NCBI RefSeq assembly: GCF_023156385.1
Contig: NZ_JAKZAK010000001.1
Coordinates: 186,001-250,000, forward strand
Reading direction: 5' to 3'
Source of the DNA: Marinobacter xestospongiae
GTDB taxonomy: Bacteria > Pseudomonadota > Gammaproteobacteria > Pseudomonadales > Oleiphilaceae
Length of the DNA: 64,000 bases
How positions within the stretch are numbered: the first letter of the stretch is position 1; every line of letters starts with the position of its first letter. Below the pieces are notes generated by a model, which saw only the letters and a list, made by a program, of their open reading frames with translations, was not told the origin of the DNA and ran no database searches. Shown here one piece after another: positions 45,491-52,866 of this stretch. The position numbers and the translations under genes are program-made.

Positions 45491-45880
45491 ATGATCAACA
45501 ATATCCATACTCTTAGAGAAAAGAATCCACCGAACTTCGTTAAAGATTACAAGTATGATGAATGGTATTTAGACGAAAGCGATCTTTGCTATGACTTCGG
45601 CACGGGCGATTGTGAATTTACGATAATATTTGAAGGTAGATCCGAACTGACCAATATGGACAAGCTGATCCTTAGCCAACTACTAGGCAAAGTTGTAGAG
45701 CTTGACTCTGAAGTTGCTAGTAAAATTAAGCCGTACGAAGATTATGAGTTTGAGTTGTCATATATAACTATTGGTGCGTCAGTCTTATTTAGCTACTGTG
45801 GGGTTAACGTTAATTCAACGTGGGAATCCGAGCTCACCATAGAAGACGGTGAAAATTGCACTTTTAGGCGTGTGTTTTAA
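45491..45880 (+). CDS. cassette-borne acidic protein, unknown function
   Basis: This predicts 129 residues with no signal or membrane helix and strong negative charge (for example YKYDEWYLDESDLCYDFG). Beta-rich sequence (CEFTIIFEGRSEL, YEFELSYITIGASVLFSYCG) suggests a small immunity-type or sheet protein. The ATG lies 8 bp after the core GTTAGCA with no ribosome-binding site, which is common for cassette genes. It is the only gene of its cassette. I do not recognise a family. Confidence 0.65.
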   Translation: MINNIHTLREKNPPNFVKDYKYDEWYLDESDLCYDFGTGDCEFTIIFEGRSELTNMDKLILSQLLGKVVELDSEVASKIKPYEDYEFELSYITIGASVLFSYCGVNVNSTWESELTIEDGENCTFRRVF

Positions 45881-45892
45881 TGCTGGTTCAGG

Positions 45893-45971
45893 TGCTAACA
45901 AAGCCATCAAAAATCGCGCTTTCAGCGATGGACTCGCAACAAGTTGCTCGCTTTTTATGGCGCCATTATAT
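45893..45971 (+). other. attC-like site of cassette 2, core altered
   Basis: Box TGCTAAC (45893-45899) is the exact complement of the cassette's leading GTTAGCA (45477). Arms AAAGCCATCAAAAA and TTTTTATGGCGCC are near-complementary. The core reads ATTATAT (45965-45971) instead of GTTATAT, so the invariant G is replaced by A. Confidence 0.7.
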
Positions 45972-45991
45972 TTTGTTTTGTTAAGGAAGAT

Positions 45992-46249
45992 ATGTCGTTA
46001 ATCCAAGGTTATTGCTGGATTATAAATATATTATTTAATATCTTTGGCTGTCTATGGATGTTCATGATGGTCCTTTTTGCAGGGCTAACTGTTTACACTA
46101 ATTTAGCCGGGGGCATTAATGGGGCTATATATCCTTGGTCTTTATTTTTGGGGCTCGTTCCTGGATTCTTCTTCGGAAGCTTTTTGAGAAAGTTAGACTT
46201 TAAGAAAATTAAGCGCTGGGCTGTAGGGGCTGGCATCATTGGTGAGTAA
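45992..46249 (+). CDS. cassette-borne small membrane protein
   Basis: This predicts 85 residues from the ATG at 45992 (AAGGAAG ribosome-binding site). A TTG at 45944 would start inside the attC and is less likely. Two membrane helices are visible (GYCWIINILFNIFGCLWMFMM and YPWSLFLGLVPGFFFGSFL), with a basic C-terminal tail (RKLDFKKIKRW). AT-rich. No family recognised. Confidence 0.6.
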   Translation: MSLIQGYCWIINILFNIFGCLWMFMMVLFAGLTVYTNLAGGINGAIYPWSLFLGLVPGFFFGSFLRKLDFKKIKRWAVGAGIIGE

Positions 46250-46380
46250 TATAAAAAGTGGCTGTTGTCGGACGCACCTACGCTGGCGCTCCCGGCGTGG
46301 ATATCGGGGTTACTGACCTATTGGCTCAGATCCCGGAGGAGGTTCATGTATAACCAGCCGCTGTTGTCGGACAATTTTTC
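46249..46380 (+). other. degenerate attC remnants
   Basis: ATATAAA (46249-46255) would be ATATAAC in an intact attC and is then complementary to TTATAT at the start of this cassette. It leads into GGCTGTTGTCGGAC. A second left arm begins GTATAAC (46348-46354) and again runs into GCTGTTGTCGGAC. No right-hand core follows either copy, so both look broken. From here to 46577 I see no gene. Confidence 0.5.
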
Positions 46381-46395
46381 CACCGCTTCACCGGG

Positions 46396-46415
46396 GGAAA
46401 ATAAATCTGTCCCGG
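46396..46415. repeat. short dispersed repeat, right copy
   Basis: Same orientation as 44244-44263 and identical at 18 of 20 positions. The two copies bracket the first three cassettes. Confidence 0.6.
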
Positions 46416-46432
46416 TTTTCACAAAACTTCAC

Positions 46433-46463
46433 GTTACGAATGATTGCGCAGAGAACTCGTAAC
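46433..46463. repeat. inverted repeat GTTACGA / TCGTAAC
   Basis: GTTACGA (46433-46439) and its complement TCGTAAC (46457-46463) are 17 bp apart. They look like cassette boundary words but are too close to hold a cassette; a small hairpin or a collapsed cassette is possible. Confidence 0.45.
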
Positions 46464-46577
46464 TTTCTGAAAAGTATGATATTTTTTATTTCTCCGGATT
46501 TTTGGGTCATAAATGAGGCATTGCGTCGATTGATAATTTGCTTATAGCCACTACCACGGGATGAGGTTGATTACACC

Positions 46578-47783
46578 ATGAGGGATGTACTCGAGTTGTT
46601 TGAAGCGTTGCCTCAAGAGTATCCTCAATTGTTGGAACGCGCTACGAACCGCGGTGCACAGATCGTATTTGCCGGCGCGGACTTCTTTACGCTGCAGCCC
46701 TTTGCGGTTGAATTGCTGCACCTGAGCCCCGCTCAGGTGGCCCTGTACCCCACCGTTGAAGAGGTGCCAGGCGATGACCGGTTCCTTCTCGCATTGAGTG
46801 ACGGGCAACTCGAATACGCCACCCAGGTTTATGGTGAAGACATCCGCTACGATTTCTTTTTCCAGCGCGAGGAAAACTCCCAAACCCGCTTGCAGGCTTA
46901 CCACAACGACGGTCACGTCAACGCTGTGGAGGTTGAACGAATAACCCGCGACGATCAGGGGCTGCCGCTGCTCTACGAGCGCGTTGACACCCACGTGCGC
47001 TTAACCCAACGGTACCAGTATCAGCAGTGCGGCACTGCGGACGGCCAACGCTGGATGTGTGACATTACCAGAGAGAGCGTCAATCCGGCGCACGATTACA
47101 CCTGCCAGCAACGACAGCGGGTCTATTTTGCAGACGACGACTATACGGTTGACCGCATAGAGTCACTCGACAACGGCGACATACTCTACGACCGGGCAAT
47201 GAACTCGCTTTCGCTGGAGGAACTGTTGGAACAGGCCAAAGAGGCTATTGAGAGCAGATTGCTGGCGGGGCTGAGCCAGGAATCGCTGGAAAGCGTCGAA
47301 GTACGCTGTGTGTTGTTCGAGTATTCGCTCCAGGGCCCCTTCCCCCCTACCCTGGCGCTGATCCAACCGCACGAGGTTGACGATAATCCGGAGTATGCAC
47401 CGTTAAGCTGGCTGAATGCACCAGACGCGGAGCTTTTCAGCGAAAGAGGCCTGGACGCTGTCGACTTTCATCAAGGCTGCAGTGCGTTGTTCGACCAGCT
47501 CAATGCACAGCTGGACGCTTTGGAGTTCGAGAGCCAACAAGAACTGGTAATCACGTTTTACGTCGAGTTTTGCCGCCGCCTAATGAACAACCCTCGACTG
47601 GCAACATTAATCAGAACCGACGACGATTTTTTTGTGACCGCTCGGGATTTCGAGGCGGCCAATGAACTGGAATTGCTCGAACGGGTTCTTCCCGCACGCC
47701 AGTGGCAATCAATGAAATCGACCATCGAGTCGCACGAATACGCTTCAGGGCGACAACAATGCCATGGAGATAATCCGCAATGA
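46578..47783 (+). CDS. orphan 401-residue soluble protein in the cassette island
   Basis: This predicts 401 residues, acidic, without signal peptide or membrane helices. The codon use is more GC-rich than in the flanking cassettes. The N-terminal half is beta-rich (DGQLEYATQVYGEDIRYDFF, QTRLQAYHNDGHVNAVEVER). The C-terminal half is helical with an acidic DRIESLDNGDILYDRAM segment. No ribosome-binding site precedes the ATG. The LRR_5 protein gene follows after 50 bp on the same strand, so they may be a functional pair. I do not recognise a domain. Confidence 0.65.
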   Translation: MRDVLELFEALPQEYPQLLERATNRGAQIVFAGADFFTLQPFAVELLHLSPAQVALYPTVEEVPGDDRFLLALSDGQLEYATQVYGEDIRYDFFFQREENSQTRLQAYHNDGHVNAVEVERITRDDQGLPLLYERVDTHVRLTQRYQYQQCGTADGQRWMCDITRESVNPAHDYTCQQRQRVYFADDDYTVDRIESLDNGDILYDRAMNSLSLEELLEQAKEAIESRLLAGLSQESLESVEVRCVLFEYSLQGPFPPTLALIQPHEVDDNPEYAPLSWLNAPDAELFSERGLDAVDFHQGCSALFDQLNAQLDALEFESQQELVITFYVEFCRRLMNNPRLATLIRTDDDFFVTARDFEAANELELLERVLPARQWQSMKSTIESHEYASGRQQCHGDNPQ

Positions 47784-47833
47784 TGGCGATTAAGTTCTTT
47801 TCAACGCCAAAAAACCAAAAGGATAGCTAAGAA

Positions 47834-48487
47834 ATGTCGAGCTCAGAGGACCTGTTTGAGTGTTATGAAGTTGAAGACGGCGGCGTCGTTATTGGCGACT
47901 ACCACGGAGACGCCACCGATTTGGTGATCCCCGAAACAATCAAGGGTGAGGTGGTCAGGGGTATATACCGCTATGCCTTTAAGAACAAAGGCCTGAAGTC
48001 CGTGGTGTTACCTACAACTCTGGAAGAAATTCACGCGGAAGCTTTCTCTACAAACCAGCTGACGAGTATCTCCTTCCCCGAAAAGCTGTACTACATAGGC
48101 CAGGACGCGTTTTACAACAACCGGTTAAAGAGCCTTGTGATCCCAGAGGCAATTACCTACATCGGTCATGGGGCGTTTTCCAGAAACGCCTTGGAAGAGT
48201 TGAAAATTGAAGCGCAGCTGGAAACTATTCCCGACTATTGCTTCACACGTAATGCGCTGACATCACTGTCATTGCCAGAATCGGTCGTAGAGATTCGTGT
48301 GAGTGGCTTTGCCTATAACAACTTTGTCGATTTGGTGATCCCACACCACATCAAAGAGATCGGCCCCCAAGGCTTTCAAGGCCTCGAGCACATTAAGCGC
48401 GTGCGCATGCCGGAGCGGTTTATGAATCGCATCAACAACATTTTTCTGGACTCGGCGATAGAACACGCAGAGTTTTCTGCGCTGTAG
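47834..48487 (+). CDS. BspA-type leucine-rich-repeat (LRR_5) protein
   Basis: This predicts 217 residues. At least six repeats of about 23 residues are visible, each with a core like LKSVVLPTTLEEIHAEAF, LTSISFPEKLYYIGQDAF, LKSLVIPEAITYIGHGAF and LTSLSLPESVVEIRVSGF. This is the LRR_5 pattern first described in BspA-like surface proteins; it forms a curved protein-binding solenoid. There is no signal peptide, so it is probably cytoplasmic here. It follows the 401-residue orphan by 50 bp. Binding partner unknown. Confidence 0.8.
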   Translation: MSSSEDLFECYEVEDGGVVIGDYHGDATDLVIPETIKGEVVRGIYRYAFKNKGLKSVVLPTTLEEIHAEAFSTNQLTSISFPEKLYYIGQDAFYNNRLKSLVIPEAITYIGHGAFSRNALEELKIEAQLETIPDYCFTRNALTSLSLPESVVEIRVSGFAYNNFVDLVIPHHIKEIGPQGFQGLEHIKRVRMPERFMNRINNIFLDSAIEHAEFSAL

Positions 48488-48564
48488 CCCGGTGACCTGG
48501 GCCGGCCTGTCTGCAGCGACCACCTACGTCGCTGCAGACAGCTTTAGTCGCCGTTTCCACCAGC

Positions 48565-48747
48565 TTGGGCGCTCTGGCGCTTCTCCTTTTGGTAATCCAT
48601 ACCTTCATAACCCCATATCAGGATGAGCCGTACCTGAGTATTTACATTCTAGATAAAAAGGGAATGGATGAGCTCCTAGAAGGCTACCATGAGTATGCTC
48701 AGTATGTAGTTGGGGTTGAGATTTTTGATTCCGGTCGAAATGCCTAA
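48565..48747 (+). pseudogene. possible truncated cassette ORF before the attC
   Basis: An open frame of 60 residues starts at TTG with a hydrophobic N-terminus (MGALALLLLVIHTFI) and then DEPYLSIYILDKKGMDELLEG. The stop overlaps the GCCTAAC box of the following attC, as expected for a cassette gene, but no GTTAGGC start core and no ribosome-binding site are seen. It may be the tail of a lost longer gene. The gap 48488-48564 holds only a GC-rich palindrome (CTGTCTGCAGCGAC with its complement). Confidence 0.4.
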
Positions 48748-48810
48748 CCAAATGGTCAACAGGACGCGCAACTACGCTGCGCTCCGTTGCCGCCCGTTAC
48801 CACTGGCGTT
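48742..48810 (+). other. attC site interrupted at its core by the IS element
   Basis: Box GCCTAAC (48742-48748), arms AATGGTCAACAGGACGCG and the GCTGCGCTCCGTTGC centre, then CACTGGCGTT. Immediately after GTT (48808-48810) the inverted repeat of the insertion sequence begins. Confidence 0.75.
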
Positions 48811-50650
48811 GAGGCTGTAGAAAAACCCCCGAAATCCCCACCGGTTTTGCTAGGATTGTACAAACAGACAAGGAGTGTCCGATGCTAGAAGCCAAGCCCC
48901 GATTCCGGCCCTACAACCACGATCAAAACTCGATGGTGGTGATCAATTACCGGGATCAACTTCAGCCAGGGACTTTCGAGCACGCGGTTCACTACCTGGT
49001 CCAGCACAAGCTGGACCTGTCGATCTTTTATCCTCGGTACCGCAACGAGAACACCGGTCGTCGGGCCTACGACCCGGCCATCCTGCTGCCGGTCATTCTG
49101 TTTGCGTATTCCCGAGGCATCACCTCCAGCCGTGAAATGCAGTGGTGCTGCGAGACCAACATCCTTTTCAAGGCCTTATCCTGCGATACCGTGCCGCACT
49201 TCACCACGCTGGCGAAGTTTGTCAGCAGTTACGCTGATGAAATCGAGGCACTGTTCGAGCAGGTGCTGCTGGTGTGTCATGAGCAGGGCCTGCTGGGGAA
49301 TGAACTCTTCGCCATTGATGGCTGCAAAATGTCCTCCAACGCCGCCAAGGAATGGTCGGGCACCTTCAAAGAACTGGAGGAAAAGCGCAGCAAGCTGCGA
49401 CGCCTGATCCGCCACCACCTGCGGGAACACCACGAGAAAGACGAGGCAGAGACCGAGGCCGAACTGGACCGGGACATCCGCCGGGCGAAGACGATCCTCT
49501 CGCTGGATGAATCGTTGAAAAAAGTAGACCGCTTCCTAAAGACAAACCGCCCAAGGATGGGCCGGGGGAAGCGGAGCAAGGAAGTGAAGAGCAACATTAC
49601 CGATAACGACAGTGCCAAGATGACCACCAGCAAGGGCACGATCCAGGGCTACAACGGCTTGGCCACGGTGGACAAGAAGCACCAGGTCATCATCGACGCC
49701 CAGGCTTTTGGGGAAGGTCAGGAACACCACACCCTGCAACCGGTACTGGAAACCGTTGAAGCCCGCTACCGCAAGCTGGGCATTGCCGACAGCATCTACC
49801 AACAAAACACCATCATCACCGCCGACACTGGCTTCGCCAACGAAGCCAACATGAAGTACCTGCACAATCGACAGATCAACGGCTATATCCCGGACAACAA
49901 ATTCCGTAGCCGCGACCCGAAGTTCCAGAACCAGAAAGCCAAATACGGCAAACGCCACCAGAGCCAGACGAATACCGGCTGGAAAAACATCATCCCGGCC
50001 AGTGAATTCCAGTTCGATCCGGTGAATCTGACGTGCATCTGCCCGGCGGGTGAATCTCTGACCTACCGGAGCCAGAAGGAAGCCGAGAACGGCAAGACCC
50101 GGGTTCACTTCGAAGGGCGGTTACTGCAATGCCGGCACTGCCCCAAGAAGCACCGATGTATGCAGAACCCGACGTCCGCCGATCACCGCAAAGGCTCGGG
50201 AAGGCAGGTTTCGTTCACCATCGAAAACAAACGCCAGCCCAACTACACCGACTGGATGAGGCATCGGGTGGACAGCCCGGAGGGCAAAGCGATCTACAGC
50301 CACCGAATGTCGGTGGTGGAACCGGTGTTCGGCAACATCGGCACCACGAAACGATTGAACCGCTTCAGCCTGCGGGGCAAGAAGAAGGTGCAGGGCCAGT
50401 GGCAGCTGTATTGCCTGGTGCACAACATTGAGAAATTGGCGAACTATGGGCACTTGGCGGCATGATGTGAGGGCGAAGGCCCCTCAAAAAGGGCTACAGG
50501 AAGCCAATCATAGCGTCCCTGAAGGCGCTGATGTTGCTGAATGGCTAGACAAACACGGGCTGCGAGTCATCGGCCAAGCTGATGCTGGCGACAGAAAAAT
50601 TGGGGATCAGGTGGTAGGGAGGACTCGGAAACGAGTTTTTCTACAGCCTC
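48811..50650 (+). mobile_element. IS1182-type insertion sequence
   Basis: The element is 1840 bp, with perfect 16-bp terminal inverted repeats GAGGCTGTAGAAAAAC (left, 48811-48826; right, its complement, ending at 50650). It contains one intact transposase gene. GTT precedes it (48808-48810) and GTT follows it (50651-50653), which could be a 3-bp target duplication or the attC core triplet itself. Confidence 0.88.
48882..50465 (+). CDS. IS1182-family transposase
   Basis: This predicts 527 residues, AAGGAG 7 bp before the ATG. The N-terminal domain (NHDQNSMVVINYRDQLQPGTFEHAV) is the DUF772-type helix-turn-helix of IS1182/IS5-like transposases. The catalytic DDE core includes FAIDGCKMSSNA, ITADTGFANEANM and a late Glu (VVEPVFGNIG). 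A Cys-rich insert (CRHCPKKHRC) is typical of the family. The gene appears intact, so the element may still move and could mobilise the short derivative next to it. Confidence 0.9.
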   Translation: MLEAKPRFRPYNHDQNSMVVINYRDQLQPGTFEHAVHYLVQHKLDLSIFYPRYRNENTGRRAYDPAILLPVILFAYSRGITSSREMQWCCETNILFKALSCDTVPHFTTLAKFVSSYADEIEALFEQVLLVCHEQGLLGNELFAIDGCKMSSNAAKEWSGTFKELEEKRSKLRRLIRHHLREHHEKDEAETEAELDRDIRRAKTILSLDESLKKVDRFLKTNRPRMGRGKRSKEVKSNITDNDSAKMTTSKGTIQGYNGLATVDKKHQVIIDAQAFGEGQEHHTLQPVLETVEARYRKLGIADSIYQQNTIITADTGFANEANMKYLHNRQINGYIPDNKFRSRDPKFQNQKAKYGKRHQSQTNTGWKNIIPASEFQFDPVNLTCICPAGESLTYRSQKEAENGKTRVHFEGRLLQCRHCPKKHRCMQNPTSADHRKGSGRQVSFTIENKRQPNYTDWMRHRVDSPEGKAIYSHRMSVVEPVFGNIGTTKRLNRFSLRGKKKVQGQWQLYCLVHNIEKLANYGHLAA

Positions 50651-50653
50651 GTT

Positions 50654-50840
50654 GAGGCTGTAGAAAAAAACCGAAATCCCCACCTCAATTGATGGCTGCA
50701 AGATGCCCTCCAGCGCCGCCAAGGAATGGTCGGGTACCTTCAAAGAACTGGAGAGAAAGCGCAGTAAGCTGCGACGCCTGATCCGCCACCACCTGCAGGA
50801 ACACCACGGACGACTCGGAAACGAGTTTTTCTACAGCCTC
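50654..50840 (+). mobile_element. 187-bp internally deleted derivative of the IS (MITE-like)
   Basis: It starts with the left end of the IS (GAGGCTGTAGAAAAA) and ends with the same right end (CTACAGCCTC). Between them is only a piece matching the transposase gene around 49310-49430 with several substitutions. It abuts the full IS with GTT between them (50651-50653) and has GTT after it (50841-50843). Open frames across it are transposase scraps. Confidence 0.85.
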
Positions 50841-50871
50841 GTTGTGTACAAGGAAACAAGGAGGAAAGTAT

Positions 50872-50952
50872 GTGGAATCGAGGAAAAGTTACCAGGAATT
50901 CAAGAAAAAGTATGAGGAAGTGCGGCTAGATGTGTATAAGGAGGTTCCTTAA
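50872..50952 (+). CDS. possible 26-residue charged peptide at cassette start
   Basis: GTG at 50872 with AGGAGG 7 bp upstream opens MESRKSYQEFKKKYEEVRLD and ends VYKEVP. An ATG two bases earlier opens a different 19-residue frame. The strong ribosome-binding site so near the cassette core suggests real translation, perhaps as a leader for the next gene. Confidence 0.35.
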   Translation: MESRKSYQEFKKKYEEVRLDVYKEVP

Positions 50953-50961
50953 GCAATCAAT

Positions 50962-51414
50962 ATGCCGCTGGTGAAGTTGACACCGATCAATAACCTTGCA
51001 TTAGCAAAATACAGGGAGTGGAGTGTCGGTACTACCACAAGGAAACCTCCTAATGGTGGATGGGACTGGGCTACATGGTCAACGGTATATAGAGAAAAGT
51101 ACCCGAAGTGTACCGAGATTGCCATATGGTACGGGGGAACGCTTTGTGGGCTTGCTCTCGGCAAGATGTCTGAAAAGAATGTGCACGTAAGGCTTGAGGT
51201 TTTGGAGGGCTCGACTTCCCCGATCCACCCTTTGAAAGGGCGGGTCGCCTATATTGCACTGACAGCGGTTGAAATGTTTGGTTATGCACTTGGCGCCGAA
51301 GAGTCAAGGGTTATAGATCCAGTTGATGGAGCAATAAGAAGTTACGGGAAGCTTGGGTATAGACTTTTTACTGCTGCCAAAAAAAAACCGAGATATATGA
51401 GCAAAGTGTTGTAA
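50962..51414 (+). CDS. cassette-borne GNAT-like protein
   Basis: This predicts 150 residues. The pattern IAIWYGGTLCGLALGKMSEKN, HVRLEVLEG, then GRVAYIALTAVEMFGYALGA and GKLGYRLF follows the order of a GNAT acetyltransferase fold, although the acetyl-CoA loop is not clear. An AGGAGG site lies 18 bp before the ATG, at the end of the preceding small frame, so coupling is possible. Two short charged protein genes follow in the same cassette. GNAT proteins linked to small partners are often toxin-antitoxin systems; this is only an inference here. Confidence 0.55.
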   Translation: MPLVKLTPINNLALAKYREWSVGTTTRKPPNGGWDWATWSTVYREKYPKCTEIAIWYGGTLCGLALGKMSEKNVHVRLEVLEGSTSPIHPLKGRVAYIALTAVEMFGYALGAEESRVIDPVDGAIRSYGKLGYRLFTAAKKKPRYMSKVL

Positions 51415-51426
51415 GGAGACGGTACG

Positions 51427-51579
51427 ATGAATAGATTTGAGACTAATGAGAAAGATGAACCAACGACTGATTCAATGCGAAAAAAAGTCAGGGAATATTC
51501 GAAAAAGGTCCGTGAGAACAAGCCAGTTCTTGCCCCCAAAGAACCTGAAGGAAAGATTAATAATACCTTCAGAGACTGA
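51427..51579 (+). CDS. small charged protein A (50 residues)
   Basis: It starts at ATG 51427 with AAGGAG 8 bp upstream. The central stretch SMRKKVREYSKKVRENKPVL is strongly basic and helical, and the tail is Pro/Glu-rich. It begins 12 bp after the GNAT-like gene. Its basic helix resembles that of the next small protein, suggesting a duplication. Function unknown. Confidence 0.6.
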   Translation: MNRFETNEKDEPTTDSMRKKVREYSKKVRENKPVLAPKEPEGKINNTFRD

Positions 51580-51599
51580 TTGAAAGTGTAGGGTGGGTT

Positions 51600-51788
51600 A
51601 TGAGTGAAAACAGTGAATCTTCGCATGATCCTTCTGTCTCCGAGGCGAGGAAACGAGTCAGAGAGAGAGCTAAGGAGTTAAGAAAGAAAAATCTTGTTCC
51701 ACCAGTGGATGAGGATGAGCCTTTGGGGCGACTATCTGGTGGACCTGAGCATCTTGATCTCGAGGATGACGAGAATTCTGACAAGTAG
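51600..51788 (+). CDS. small charged protein B (62 residues)
   Basis: It reads MSENSESSHDPSVSEARKRV, then RERAKELRKKNLVPPVDEDE, then an acidic tail. The basic helix and following Pro-Val segment parallel small protein A (KKVRENKPVLAP against KELRKKNLVPPV). It is the last gene of the cassette; the ACACAAC box of attC starts at 51790, just after the stop. An antitoxin-like or adaptor role is possible, unproven. Confidence 0.55.
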   Translation: MSENSESSHDPSVSEARKRVRERAKELRKKNLVPPVDEDEPLGRLSGGPEHLDLEDDENSDK

Positions 51789-51789
51789 T

Positions 51790-51874
51790 ACACAACAAAG
51801 CCAGTCACGGCGATGGCTACAACATTGCGGCTTCGCCTCCATTCCGTAGCCGCGCATGCTGGCTGGCGCTAAAA
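51790..51874 (+). other. attC-like site of the GNAT-like cassette
   Basis: Box ACACAAC (51790-51796) is the exact complement of GTTGTGT at 50841, immediately right of the IS derivative. Arms AAAGCCAGTCA and TGCTGGCTGGCG pair imperfectly. The core reads GCTAAAA (51868-51874), with C for the second base. Confidence 0.75.
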
Positions 51875-51887
51875 GTTAAGGATGACC

Positions 51888-52223
51888 ATGCAGTATTTTG
51901 GCCCGGCTCTTCTCACTATTCTTGGGTTGGTAGTTATTTATTCTGCCGCATTCGTGACGTATCACGTATCGCGATCTGATTCGCTTGAAGTGGGCCAGAA
52001 ACGAGCCATTGTCTTATTCGTATGGCTGGTTCCATTGATAGGCCCCACTGTGACAGCTGCCGCGCTAGGGGATGAGTTCGTAGGGCAGAATAGGAAGCCA
52101 AGCGTCCCATTGCTAAGCTACATTTTCTTGGGCTCAGTGTTTTCATCGGCACAAGACCAGAAGGGTGGGCCCTCACATGCTCAGGGAACTGATTCCTCGG
52201 GTGGAAGTGATACAGACTTTTAA
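51888..52223 (+). CDS. cassette-borne two-helix membrane protein, PLDc_N-like
   Basis: This predicts 111 residues from the ATG at 51888 (AAGGA 6 bp upstream; the ATG at 51882 is less well placed). Helix one (LLTILGLVVIYSAAFVTYHV) and helix two (AIVLFVWLVPLIGPTVTAAAL) with the WLVPLIGP motif recall the phospholipase-D N-terminal membrane segment found in small bacterial proteins. The tail is polar, Gly/Ser/Asp-rich. The TTTTAAC box of its attC overlaps the stop codon. Confidence 0.6.
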   Translation: MQYFGPALLTILGLVVIYSAAFVTYHVSRSDSLEVGQKRAIVLFVWLVPLIGPTVTAAALGDEFVGQNRKPSVPLLSYIFLGSVFSSAQDQKGGPSHAQGTDSSGGSDTDF

Positions 52224-52294
52224 CAAGTCGCTGTTGTCAAAAAATTTTCTGCCGCTATGCGGCTCCAAGATTGCAGCAAGGTTTCGCATTAGCC
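52218..52294 (+). other. attC-like site, core altered
   Basis: Box TTTTAAC (52218-52224) complements the leading core of its cassette (GCTAAAA at 51868) except for the T-to-C change there. It leads into AAGTCGCTGTTGTC, the same left arm as at 46258. The core reads ATTAGCC (52288-52294), again A in place of the invariant G. Confidence 0.6.
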
Positions 52295-52315
52295 TCAAGA
52301 GAAGGATAGTCACCA

Positions 52316-52786
52316 GTGAGTACGGTGGAAATAGCAAGACATTCAAGAAAGTTACTCCTGCTACGCTTTGCAATCGTGGTAGCACCTTTGTTTTTCTTCA
52401 TCGTCATACTAGAAGTTGATCGGTATGCGCAAGTTCGAGATCACCTAATAAGCATACTCTCCGGCTATCTTCCTGTATTGTTTGCCATCTTCGGTCTCAC
52501 GATTCTTATATTGGCCTATAGAGCACATAGCCTTTCATCAGGAATAAAGGCACTTTTGGTTCGGGGAGAAAGCGCGTCCAACGACGAAATAAAGGAAAGC
52601 GCCAAGAACCTGAAAAAGTTATTCACTTCGCTCTTAGGGGCGGCGAAACTGAGTATATATGCTGTTATCCCCTTGTATTTGTCGGGGGCAACATACAACT
52701 TAGCCGTTCTGTTAGCTCTTCCGTCGGTTCTTGCGTACGGATATTGCTTAAGGCACCCCTACCTCTTGGCAGTGGGGAGATGCTAA
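52316..52786 (+). CDS. cassette-borne polytopic membrane protein
   Basis: This predicts 156 residues from GTG 52316 (AGAAGGA upstream). Three to four membrane helices are visible (LLLRFAIVVAPLFFFIVILEV, LISILSGYLPVLFAIFGLTILILA, and two near the end around IYAVIPLYLSG and LAVLLALPSVLAYG). A charged cytoplasmic loop of about 45 residues lies between helices two and three. The stop codon falls in the TGCTAAC box of the following attC half-site. No family recognised. Confidence 0.6.
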   Translation: MSTVEIARHSRKLLLLRFAIVVAPLFFFIVILEVDRYAQVRDHLISILSGYLPVLFAIFGLTILILAYRAHSLSSGIKALLVRGESASNDEIKESAKNLKKLFTSLLGAAKLSIYAVIPLYLSGATYNLAVLLALPSVLAYGYCLRHPYLLAVGRC

Positions 52787-52833
52787 CAAGTGGGTGAAGT
52801 CCACTGCTGGAATCATCGGCTGATTTGGGTGAT
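52781..52833 (+). other. attC left half-site
   Basis: TGCTAAC (52781-52787) matches the complement of this cassette's altered core ATTAGCC at six of seven bases. It continues AAGTGGGTGAAGTCC, but no right-hand core is recognisable before the next gene. Confidence 0.45.
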
Positions 52834-52866
52834 ATGTGGCAGATGACTATTCAGTCAAGAGGATAT

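Noticed and set aside
46265..46462. 65-codon open frame
   Set aside because: It runs through attC remnants and the dispersed repeat, with no ribosome-binding site and no protein-like composition.
46433..46463. GTTACGA and TCGTAAC as the two ends of a cassette
   Set aside because: Only 17 bp lie between them, too little for a cassette with an attC; kept only as an inverted repeat.
50703..50915. 70-codon open frame
   Set aside because: It is a transposase scrap inside the 187-bp IS derivative that reads out into the next cassette.
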